Source: Planctomycetota bacterium (lineage in GTDB: Bacteria > Planctomycetota > Phycisphaerae > Sedimentisphaerales > Anaerohalosphaeraceae). From it: a stretch of DNA of 20,019 nucleotides. The translations under genes were made by a program, and so were the position numbers. The DNA is taken from positions 1 to 20,019 of the forward strand of contig DAOVVQ010000030.1 of assembly GCA_030637065.1 (NCBI GenBank). Reading direction: 5' to 3'. The notes beneath the pieces are model-generated. The model made no database searches, was not told the origin of the DNA, and saw nothing but the letters and a program-made list of their open reading frames with translations. This document shows positions 13,828-20,019 of the stretch, in pieces (the stretch's first letter is position 1; every line of letters starts with the position of its first letter).

Positions 13828-15279
13828 ATGATAGATCGTCGTGACTTTATGAAAACTGTGGCTGGAGGGGCCTTAGGCCTCTCACTTGCACCTGTTGCGA
13901 GAGCAAAAAAGACCGCCAAACGCCCTAACATCCTCTGGCTCATTGCCGAGGATATGAATCCGTGGCTAAGCTGTTACGGCACGACCCTGATAAACACACC
14001 AACCTTCGATGCTATGGCCGCTGGCGGCGTTCGTTTCAGCCGGGCCTATGTAAGCGCCCCCGTCTGCTCGGCTTGCCGAAGCGCACTGGTAACCGGAACG
14101 ATGCAGACCACCCTCGGGATCCACAACCACCGCAGCTCCCGCTCGAATACCAAGAAACCCGAACACAAAGACCTTGGCATGATCCACCTGCCCGACTCGG
14201 TCAAGACGATTCCCGAACTGTTTCAGCGGGCCGGCTACGCAACCTTCAACCAAGGCAAGACGGACTACAACTTCGTTTACAACAACTCCGATCTGTACAG
14301 CGTCAAGGACTGGAGCCAGGCCCAGGCGCAGGGCAAGCCCTGGTTCGGCCATATCCAGCTAAAGGGCGGCAAGAATGGAAAGACCGTTCTAAAGGATCAG
14401 ACCCCCGTCTCGCCAGACGATGTAACCGTTCCTCCATATTATCCAGACCACCCCGTCTACCGCGAGATGATAGCTGACCATTACGCCTGCGTCCTGGGAA
14501 CCGACAAGAGCGTGAAAAATATTCTGGACAGGTTAGAAACCGACGGCCTGCTCGAGGACACTATCGTCTTCTTCTTCTCCGACCACGGTATGCCCGGCGG
14601 GCTGCGGCACAAGCAATTCTGTTACGAAGGCGGCATTAATATCCCCCTGCTGATCCGCTGGCCAAAGAACCATCCCGTTACCAAACCCGGTCTCGTGATC
14701 GATGATCTGGTAAGCACTATCGACATATCCGTAACTTCAATGGCCTTAGCCGGACTCGACATCCCCGACCACATGGAAGGCCGCGACATCTTCGCCAAAG
14801 ATTACAAGCCCCGCAATTTCGTGATCTCCGCCCGCGACCGCTGTGACTACACCATCGAACGCATCCGCTCGGTAACGACGAAACATTACAAATACCTGCG
14901 AAACTTCCTGACCGACCGGCCATACCTCCAGCCGCAATACCGCGACGACAGAGACTTTACGATAGTATGGAAACAGCTTTACGCAGAAGGAAAATTAAGC
15001 CCGCAGGCCGCAGCCTTCGTAAGCGACGAAAGACCCGCCGAAGAACTCTACAACCTCGAAAGCGATCCACACGAAGTAAATAACCTGGCCGACGATCCCA
15101 GATACGCAAAAGTGCTAAGCCACCATCGAAAGATGCTCCAAAAATGGATCGATGAAACCGGCGATAAAGGCCAGTACACCGAAAGCGACGAAGGACTCCT
15201 ACAGGTCCTCTACAGATGGAAGGACAAATGCGTAAACCCGGAATACAAACCAGTACGAAAAAAATACGGCATCCAATGA
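13828..15279 (+). CDS. Secreted S1-family sulfatase (N-sulfoglucosamine sulfohydrolase-like)
   Basis: Formylglycine-dependent sulfatase, probably desulfating a polysaccharide or its oligosaccharides outside the cytoplasm. The N-terminus has a Tat-like motif (RRDFMK, 4-9), a hydrophobic segment and a likely cleavage after ARA (24-26). The core begins RPNILWLIAEDMNPW, with E41-D42 where many sulfatases have two Asp metal ligands. The modification motif is C80-S-A-C-R, fitting C-x-A/P-x-R. D252-H253 (FFFSDHGMPGG) and K262 complete the recognisable site. QTTLGIHNHRSS (93-104) resembles sulfatases annotated as heparan N-sulfatase-like, but the substrate cannot be deduced. TGAGGAG lies 7 nt upstream of the ATG. 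It differs clearly from the sulfatase at 3907, so it is not a recent duplicate. A family A repeat begins 28 nt after the stop codon, and the alpha-galactosidase gene follows after 117 nt. Confidence 0.9.
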   Translation: MIDRRDFMKTVAGGALGLSLAPVARAKKTAKRPNILWLIAEDMNPWLSCYGTTLINTPTFDAMAAGGVRFSRAYVSAPVCSACRSALVTGTMQTTLGIHNHRSSRSNTKKPEHKDLGMIHLPDSVKTIPELFQRAGYATFNQGKTDYNFVYNNSDLYSVKDWSQAQAQGKPWFGHIQLKGGKNGKTVLKDQTPVSPDDVTVPPYYPDHPVYREMIADHYACVLGTDKSVKNILDRLETDGLLEDTIVFFFSDHGMPGGLRHKQFCYEGGINIPLLIRWPKNHPVTKPGLVIDDLVSTIDISVTSMALAGLDIPDHMEGRDIFAKDYKPRNFVISARDRCDYTIERIRSVTTKHYKYLRNFLTDRPYLQPQYRDDRDFTIVWKQLYAEGKLSPQAAAFVSDERPAEELYNLESDPHEVNNLADDPRYAKVLSHHRKMLQKWIDETGDKGQYTESDEGLLQVLYRWKDKCVNPEYKPVRKKYGIQ

Positions 15280-15307
15280 CAACTCTTGGCGGTTCAGGGT
15301 AAGCAGC

Positions 15308-15335
15308 GTAGGATGGGTAACTTTGTTACCCATGC
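15308..15335 (+). repeat. Hairpin repeat family A, copy 2 (single hairpin)
   Basis: GTAGGATGGGTAAC (15308-15321) is joined by a TTT loop to GTTACCCATGC (15325-15335), giving a 9-bp perfect stem ATGGGTAAC/GTTACCCAT. It begins 28 nt after the second sulfatase's stop codon. There is no T-tract, so it is not a textbook terminator. Confidence 0.85.
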
Positions 15336-15396
15336 TGCACGGACGGGCTCAAAACGTAAAATAAAATCAAACATATTTATTTAAGGGAACATTAAA

Positions 15397-16650
15397 ATGA
15401 AAAATGCAATGCTGATCGTACTGGTCGTTATTTTAACAGTGCTTTGCGGCTGTGGCGCCGTTCAATCGACAAGCTCAAAAGGCAAGGTCGAACTGTCGCC
15501 GTCTCCGCCGATGGGCTGGAACAGTTGGAACTGGTGGGGCAAGCAGGCCATTAACGAGGAGATCGTGCATGATACCATCGATGCCATGGCCGATAGCGGC
15601 CTGGCAGACGCCGGCTATGAGTACGTCGTCGTCGATGGCGGATGGCGCGATGTGGAGTTGTCGCCCGACGGTAAATTACAGGCCCACCCGACCAAGTTCC
15701 CCAACGGAATAAAGCCCCTGGCCGACCACGCCCATGCAAGGGGTCTTAAATTCGGCCTGCACACCGTACCCGGAAGCCACGATTGCGGCGGCGACAGGGT
15801 AGGCGCATGGGGCATAGAAGAGGTCCACATCAACCAGTTCGTCGAATGGGGCGTCGACTTCATAAAACTCGACAAATGCAGGTTTGTCCTCCCGAACGAT
15901 GACCAGACAGTGAAAGGCAATTTCAAGAAGGGATGGGAAGTCGAGGGCAACATCGAAAACTCCTATGCCAAGTGGCGAAAACTGCTGGATAAAAGCGGAC
16001 GCGACGTCGTCTTAAGCGCCAGTGCATACATGTACTATGACTGGTACCCAAAGCTTACGCAGATGGGACGCACAACCGGCGACATCGTATCAAGGCAGTC
16101 AGGCGGAGCGGTCTTCGACGGGCCTACCACCAGACATCACAGCGTGATGGACATTGTCGAACAGAATAATGAAGTTGCAGTCCATGCCGGTAACGGCTAC
16201 TGGAACGACCCCGACATGATGGTAACCGGCGACCAGGGACTGACCCAGGAACAGCAGAAGGCCCACTTCACCCTGTGGTGCATCATGTCGTCTCCCCTGA
16301 TGCTCGGAAACGATCCCATCGCAATGTCCAGCGATGAACTGGATATCATCACCAACGAAAGAGCTATAGCCGTAAATCAGGACCCGACCGAACAGGGAAA
16401 GCGAATTATCGATAATGGCAATGCAGAAGTCTGGGCGAAAAAACTCAAAAACGGCGACGTCGCTGTGATGCTGCTAAATCGCAGTAAACAATCCTGGAGG
16501 AATGTCTCCTTCAATCTTTCCAGGATCGGCCTCGGTGGAGAGCGCCAGATATATGACATCTGGCGGGAAAAGGACATAGGCACATTCGACGGCGAAGTAA
16601 CCCTTCGCGTTCAGCCGACGGCGTGCAGGTTCGTAATTATCGCGAACTAA
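15397..16650 (+). CDS. GH27-type alpha-galactosidase, lipoprotein
   Basis: Glycoside hydrolase family 27 (melibiase-like) enzyme, expected to cleave terminal alpha-galactosides or a related sugar by retention. The signal ends in the lipobox LCGC with Cys19, so it is anchored to a membrane. The (beta/alpha)8 barrel opens with PPMGWNSWNWWG (37-48). The nucleophile is D159 in FIKLDKC. The acid/base is D229 in GRTTGDI, with R225 also conserved. The WNDPDM motif is at 269-274, and a beta-sandwich ends the protein. Length (417) is typical. AAGGGA lies 8 nt before the ATG. Odd: the usual paired Asp of DDxW, which contact the galactose, reads VDGGW (79-83), so the second Asp is Gly. The segment before the CGG turn (HTVPGSHDC, 122-130) also differs from the usual Y-x-D pattern. 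Substrate may therefore not be plain alpha-galactose. Confidence 0.88.
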   Translation: MKNAMLIVLVVILTVLCGCGAVQSTSSKGKVELSPSPPMGWNSWNWWGKQAINEEIVHDTIDAMADSGLADAGYEYVVVDGGWRDVELSPDGKLQAHPTKFPNGIKPLADHAHARGLKFGLHTVPGSHDCGGDRVGAWGIEEVHINQFVEWGVDFIKLDKCRFVLPNDDQTVKGNFKKGWEVEGNIENSYAKWRKLLDKSGRDVVLSASAYMYYDWYPKLTQMGRTTGDIVSRQSGGAVFDGPTTRHHSVMDIVEQNNEVAVHAGNGYWNDPDMMVTGDQGLTQEQQKAHFTLWCIMSSPLMLGNDPIAMSSDELDIITNERAIAVNQDPTEQGKRIIDNGNAEVWAKKLKNGDVAVMLLNRSKQSWRNVSFNLSRIGLGGERQIYDIWREKDIGTFDGEVTLRVQPTACRFVIIAN

Positions 16651-16682
16651 AAACCGATCCCTGCGGTTAATTAAAGGAAGTC

Positions 16683-16755
16683 GTAGGATGGGTAACTTGT
16701 TACCCATGCTGAACAGACGAGCTTGCAGAACCGAATGGGTAACAGAGCTGCCCAT
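16683..16755 (+). repeat. Hairpin repeat family A, copy 3 (double, right half degenerate)
   Basis: GTAGGATGGGTAAC (16683-16696), a TT loop and GTTACCCATGC (16699-16709) form the first hairpin. About 23 nt of spacer follows, shared with the copy at 17377, then AATGGGTAAC and a decayed partner ending in CCCATG. It begins 32 nt after the alpha-galactosidase stop codon and occupies most of the gap before lemA. Confidence 0.8.
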
Positions 16756-16781
16756 GTTCCGCGGATTAAAAGGAAGAGAAA

Positions 16782-17348
16782 ATGCCCGTACTGATAATAG
16801 TCGCAGCCGTCATTTTGCTGCCGCTGATATTCGTTATTGCGACCTATAACTCGCTGGTGAGCCTGCGGAACCACATCAGCGATTCGTGGGGCAATATCGA
16901 TACGGAACTCAAACGCCGCTACGACCTTATCCCCAACTTAGTTGGCACCGTCAAGGGCTACGCCGCACACGAGAAGGAACTTTTCGAGCGGGTTACCGAG
17001 CTAAGGGGCAAGTGTGTCGCGAATACCGGCAAGGTCAGCGATCAGTGCGGCAGCGAAAAAATGCTCGTCGCCGCCCTGCAAAAGCTGATGTTGGTGGTCG
17101 AAAACTATCCGCAGCTAAAGGCCGACAGCCATTTCCTCCAACTGCAAAAGGAACTGGTCAATACCGAAGACAGGATCCAGGCGGCAAGACGGTTTTATAA
17201 CGGCAATGTCCGCGACTACAAGAACAGGTGCCAGACGTTCCCAAGTTCGATCGTCGCAGGAGCATTCGGATTCGAAGGAAGAGACTTCTTCGACGTCGAC
17301 CCAGCCGTAAAAAAAGTACCATCCGTCGGCAATGGACTCAGCAGCTGA
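16782..17348 (+). CDS. lemA: LemA family protein
   Basis: Small membrane-anchored helical protein of the LemA family; the general function is unresolved. Residues 3-22 form an N-terminal membrane helix with a very short N-terminal side. The family core follows: YNSLVSLRNHISDSWGNIDTELKRRYDLIPNLVGTVKGYAAHE (about 22-64). After it come long amphipathic helices and the conserved NTEDRIQAARRFYN segment near 127-140. Length (188) is normal. AGGAAGAG stands a few nucleotides before the ATG. LemA genes often sit beside a TPM-domain or HtpX gene; here the next gene is a ferredoxin 157 nt away, behind a family A repeat, so a joint operon is uncertain. Confidence 0.92.
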   Translation: MPVLIIVAAVILLPLIFVIATYNSLVSLRNHISDSWGNIDTELKRRYDLIPNLVGTVKGYAAHEKELFERVTELRGKCVANTGKVSDQCGSEKMLVAALQKLMLVVENYPQLKADSHFLQLQKELVNTEDRIQAARRFYNGNVRDYKNRCQTFPSSIVAGAFGFEGRDFFDVDPAVKKVPSVGNGLSS

Positions 17349-17376
17349 AGCTGTACAATTAGAATGGGTGACTGCC

Positions 17377-17453
17377 GTAGGATGGGTAACTTTGTTACCC
17401 ATGCTGACGGACGAGCTTACAGAACCGCATGGGTAACGAGTTACCCATCCTAC
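17377..17453 (+). repeat. Hairpin repeat family A, copy 4 (complete double copy)
   Basis: Four arms lie in order: GTAGGATGGGTAAC (17377-17390), GTTACCCATGC (17394-17404), GCATGGGTAAC (17427-17437) and GTTACCCATCCTAC (17440-17453). Neighbouring arms form two short hairpins. Alternatively, the outer arms pair over 14 bp and the inner arms over 11 bp to make one long stem. It begins 28 nt after the lemA stop codon. Confidence 0.85.
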
Positions 17454-17505
17454 AAAACTATCAAGCTGGACCGTTTTGAAGTTGAGCAATTAAGGAAAAT
17501 ATCAA

Positions 17506-17694
17506 ATGAACGAGATCGTAATAATTGACGAAGAACTATGCACAGCCTGTGGAGCGTGTGTCGAGCTGTGCCCGCAAAAAATACTCTACATCGACGAGCA
17601 GAAGAATGTCTGCTGCGTAACCGACGAAACGCAGTGCGACAAGCGACGCGGCTGTGAAGATGTATGCCCGACAGAGGCGATCAAGATCCACTGA
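17506..17694 (+). CDS. Small 4Fe-4S ferredoxin with an incomplete second cluster motif
   Basis: A 62-aa ferredoxin-like iron-sulfur protein, probably a cytoplasmic electron carrier. The first motif is canonical: C12-x2-C15-x2-C18-x3-C22-P. The second half reads C44-x5-C50-x3-C54-P followed by TEAIKIH, so the second Cys of the usual C-x2-C-x2-C-x3-C is replaced by R47. In two-cluster ferredoxins that cysteine helps to hold cluster II. This protein may therefore carry one 4Fe-4S cluster plus a 3Fe-4S or absent second cluster, unless C36 or C37 substitutes. AAGGA lies 9 nt before the ATG. The BaxI-type gene follows 64 nt later on the same strand. No redox partner enzyme is adjacent. Confidence 0.9.
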   Translation: MNEIVIIDEELCTACGACVELCPQKILYIDEQKNVCCVTDETQCDKRRGCEDVCPTEAIKIH

Positions 17695-17758
17695 GAACAC
17701 GCCCCCCATTCTGCGAAAATCGAATAACAGGACGTAACCGGCATAAGGAGAAATTGTC

Positions 17759-18490
17759 ATGATGCGAACCGCCAATCCCGCCCTTAAGGCGGACGTATTT
17801 ACCATCGGGGCATTTCAGGAGGCGCCGATGACGGTCAACGGCACGGTCAACAAGTCCGCTGTTCTGCTGGCGCTTGTCTTAGCCGGCGCCGCGTACAACT
17901 GGCACCTGTTCAATACCGGCGGCGCTTACGGTCCTGTCATGATCTTCGGTCTCATCGGCGGTTTTATTACCGCGATAGTCACCGTCTTCAAAAAGCAATG
18001 GGCAATGGTCACCGGCCCCTTGTATGCCGCACTGGAGGGCCTGTTTCTGGGCGGAATATCCGCCGTGTTCGACAGTCGGTATCCGGGGATCGTCCTTCAG
18101 GCCGTCGGGCTTACCTTCGGCGTCTTAGCCTGCCTGCTCTTTGCATACCGGTCGGGCCTTATAAAGGCCACGGAAAATTTCAAGCTCGGCGTCGTCGCCG
18201 CAACCGGCGGGATAGCGATGTTCTATCTCTTCTCGATCGTGCTGGGTTTCTTTAACGTCAGCGTGCCATTGATTCACAGCAGCGGCACATTCGGAATAGC
18301 CTTCAGCGTCTTCGTTGTCGTCATAGCCGCCCTCAATCTCGTGCTCGATTTCGACTTCATCGAGCAAGGCGCCGCCATGGGCTCGCCTAAATACATGGAA
18401 TGGTATGCCGCGTTCGGCCTGATGGTCACGCTGGTATGGCTGTACCTCGAGATACTAAGACTCCTTGCCAAACTGAACAGCAGAAGGTAG
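17759..18490 (+). CDS. Bax inhibitor-1/YccA-like membrane protein (BaxI_1 type)
   Basis: Multi-pass inner-membrane protein of the BI-1-like superfamily; in bacteria the physiological role is largely unknown, with proposals of ion leak or quality control. The start MMRTANPALKADVF followed by MTVNGTVNKSAVLLAL is typical of the YccA-like branch with a long N-terminus. About seven hydrophobic segments run from residue 33 to 238, including GGAYGPVMIFGLIGGFITAI and WYAAFGLMVTLVWLYLEILRLL. The late DFDFIEQGA motif supplies the conserved acidic residues expected near the last helices. At 243 aa it has the usual length. AAGGAG stands 8 nt before the first of two adjacent ATGs (17759, 17762); either is possible. 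It lies 64 nt after the ferredoxin gene and 71 nt before another small membrane protein gene. Confidence 0.9.
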   Translation: MMRTANPALKADVFTIGAFQEAPMTVNGTVNKSAVLLALVLAGAAYNWHLFNTGGAYGPVMIFGLIGGFITAIVTVFKKQWAMVTGPLYAALEGLFLGGISAVFDSRYPGIVLQAVGLTFGVLACLLFAYRSGLIKATENFKLGVVAATGGIAMFYLFSIVLGFFNVSVPLIHSSGTFGIAFSVFVVVIAALNLVLDFDFIEQGAAMGSPKYMEWYAAFGLMVTLVWLYLEILRLLAKLNSRR

Positions 18491-18561
18491 CCGTAGGACA
18501 TTGCGGGAAAAGTAAGCTATTCGAATCCTTTAACAATGGCGGTATTTGAAAGGAAGAAAAT

Positions 18562-18921
18562 ATGGCTGACGAACAAACACAACCGGCCCGGGAGGGTGCG
18601 TGTGATGATTCGAGGGAAGATTCGCTGTGGCAGATGGTAATCGAGTTCTACAACAAACGGATGCTGGCGATAGTGATCGCGGATTGGGTATACGCCATCG
18701 TCTTCATTGGCCTGGCGATCTTCAGCGGAATCAGGTTCTTTGGCGCCGAAGATACACAATCCCAGATCATGTACGCCGCCATCTTCCTCTGCTGCATCCA
18801 GTTCATCGCCCTGATGAAGATTTTCGCATGGCAGATGATCCACCGCAACGGCATCAAGCGGGACATAAGGGCGCTCCGGGCCGACATCGCCGAACTGAGC
18901 CGGGCTGTTAAGGACAGATAG
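18562..18921 (+). CDS. Small two-helix membrane protein, DUF6768-like
   Basis: A 119-aa protein with an acidic soluble N-terminus (about 1-33), two membrane helices (about 36-60 and 69-90) and a charged C-terminal helix (KRDIRALRADIAELSRAVKD) with heptad-like spacing that suggests a short coiled coil. The pattern 'acidic head, LWQMVIEFYNKRM, two helices, KIFAWQMIHRN, coiled tail' resembles the DUF6768 proteins I remember from Planctomycetota, but this match is from memory. AAAGGA stands 7 nt upstream of the ATG. It follows the BaxI-type gene by 71 nt and converges with bioB, 57 nt away. Function is unknown. Confidence 0.82.
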   Translation: MADEQTQPAREGACDDSREDSLWQMVIEFYNKRMLAIVIADWVYAIVFIGLAIFSGIRFFGAEDTQSQIMYAAIFLCCIQFIALMKIFAWQMIHRNGIKRDIRALRADIAELSRAVKDR

Positions 18922-18978
18922 GACCGCAGGCGGTAGTGGCAGGTAACTGAGTTCGCTTGTTCGAATTTGCCGTAACCG

Positions 18979-19998
18979 TTATGCCTGTGCCTCCAGGCCG
19001 AGGTCTTTTAGCATCTGCATGTCGGCGACGACCGCCCTGCCAGCGGTGGTCAGGTAATCGCCGCTGAGAATTCCGGTCGCGCCGGCATAAAAAATCCAGC
19101 TCTGCATGTCCCGCAGGTTCAGCGACCGCCCGCCTGCGACCTTAAGATTCGTCGTCGGCAAGATGAACCTGTAGATCGCGATCACCCGTAATACTTCCAT
19201 CGGCGCCATCGTCTCAAAATCACCCATGGGTGTGCCCTCGATCGGATGCAGGAAATTCATCGGCACGGTGTCGGCCTCGAGCCCGCGCAGCTCTATCGCC
19301 ATATCGACGCGGTCGCTATCGCTTTCACCGATGCCGAATATCCCCCCGGCACATATCCCAAGGCCCGCCGCACGCACCGCCCGGATCGTCGCGACACGAT
19401 CGGTGTATTCGTGGGTGCCGACGACATTACCAAAGTGCCGCTCGGACGTCTCAAGGTTATGGTTGTATTTGCTCACCCCCGCCCGCGCCAGCCGGTGCGC
19501 CTGGTCGGCGGTTATCGTTCCCAAAGACGCACACACCTCGAGCCCATAGTCATTGCGGATTTGCCCGACGAGTCGCTCGACCCTTTCGAGTTCGTCGTCA
19601 TCGACCGCCCTGCCGGAATATACGATCCCGAGATTGCCGACTCCGCTTTGTTTTGCCTTTGCCGCTGCGGAGAGTATCTCTTCGTCGCTAAAGACCCTAC
19701 TGCCCTCCACTGACGTCTTGTACCTTGCCGACTGCGAACAGAACCTGCAATCCTGGCTGCATCCGCCTAACCTGCCGGGTACGATCGAACAGACTTTGAT
19801 CGAGTTGCCGAAGTTTGCGATGCGAATCCTGTTGGCCCAGTACAACAGGTCCCACAGGTGCTCGCTGCTGCTTTGCAGGACCACCGAGTCGATCGCCTCG
19901 CGGTCCAACAGTCCGCCAGCCAGCACGACCTGCGCTGCGCCTGCGATATCTTCATTCATCGCCGCTGCCGGCGGGCTGTTAGTGCGATCCATTGTCAT
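18979..19998 (-). CDS. bioB: Biotin synthase, radical SAM
   Basis: Inserts sulfur into dethiobiotin to make biotin, using a radical SAM 4Fe-4S cluster and an auxiliary iron-sulfur cluster that is consumed. The radical SAM motif C80-x3-C84-x2-C87 (GGCSQDCRFCSQS) is intact. Also present are YNHNLETS (178-185), C156 (GLEVCASLG), C216 (GLGICAGG) and R291 (VAGGR), matching E. coli C128, C188 and R260. Two differences stand out: the residue matching E. coli C97 is G124 (NLGIVYSGR), and an extra C70 precedes the cluster motif (KVCSIVPGR). This pattern resembles clostridial-type enzymes. Length (339) is normal. The start is ATG 19998, with a second ATG at 19992 also possible; GAG lies 6 nt before the latter. 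No other bio gene is within the window, and the upstream region is cut off. Confidence 0.95.
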   Translation of the reverse strand: MTMDRTNSPPAAAMNEDIAGAAQVVLAGGLLDREAIDSVVLQSSSEHLWDLLYWANRIRIANFGNSIKVCSIVPGRLGGCSQDCRFCSQSARYKTSVEGSRVFSDEEILSAAAKAKQSGVGNLGIVYSGRAVDDDELERVERLVGQIRNDYGLEVCASLGTITADQAHRLARAGVSKYNHNLETSERHFGNVVGTHEYTDRVATIRAVRAAGLGICAGGIFGIGESDSDRVDMAIELRGLEADTVPMNFLHPIEGTPMGDFETMAPMEVLRVIAIYRFILPTTNLKVAGGRSLNLRDMQSWIFYAGATGILSGDYLTTAGRAVVADMQMLKDLGLEAQA

Positions 19999-20019
19999 CT
20001 CTATTCATCTGTTTATTCA

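Noticed and set aside
5426..17453. Repeats considered as a CRISPR array
   Set aside because: Copies are kilobases apart, inverted within themselves, variable, and without regular spacers or cas genes.

Overview
The window looks like a chromosomal stretch from a polysaccharide-degrading, probably anaerobic bacterium of the PVC group, most likely Planctomycetota (Phycisphaerae-like). This is an inference. It rests on two S1-type sulfatases with Tat-like signals next to secreted glycoside hydrolases, several lipoproteins of no recognised family, moderate GC content, and abundant palindromic repeats in the intergenic regions. Two enzymes carry sequence features associated with anaerobes: a biotin synthase with the cysteine pattern of the clostridial type, and a ketol-acid reductoisomerase whose cofactor loop lacks the usual NADPH-phosphate-binding residues.

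Layout. 1-660 is gene-free. It holds a strongly folded RNA-like element ending in an intrinsic terminator (221-434), then a good promoter inside a 9-bp inverted repeat (530-570). 661-5397 (+) is a likely two-gene operon: a secreted GH2 beta-galactosidase and an S1 sulfatase. 5398-5666 is a convergent, repeat-filled gap. 5667-9809 (-) is the branched-chain amino-acid operon ilvB-ilvN-ilvC, followed by a tightly coupled lipoprotein gene of unknown function. A near-consensus promoter lies at 10051-10079, with a leader of about 235 nt. 9810-10574 has no gene and contains that leader plus a block of multi-hairpin repeats. 10575-11153 (+) is rsmD. 11401-13533 (+) is a pair of unknown envelope proteins. 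13828-16650 (+) is a second sulfatase and a GH27-type alpha-galactosidase lipoprotein. 16782-18921 (+) is a series of small genes: LemA, a ferredoxin, a BaxI/YccA-type membrane protein and a DUF6768-like protein. 18979-19998 (-) is bioB.

How it works together. The four carbohydrate genes fit outer-cell or periplasmic removal of sulfate and of beta- and alpha-linked galactose-like sugars from a sulfated (marine or mucin-type) glycan. No transporter, SusC/D pair or regulator is present. The ilv and bio genes are housekeeping biosynthesis.

The most unusual signals are outside the genes. One hairpin repeat occurs four times, always in the same orientation and 28, 28, 32 and 28 nt after the stop codon of a + strand gene. 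A second, modular repeat keeps its predicted fold while exchanging individual hairpins. The structured RNA upstream of the beta-galactosidase exposes a CCTCCTCC loop that resembles an anti-Shine-Dalgarno sequence.
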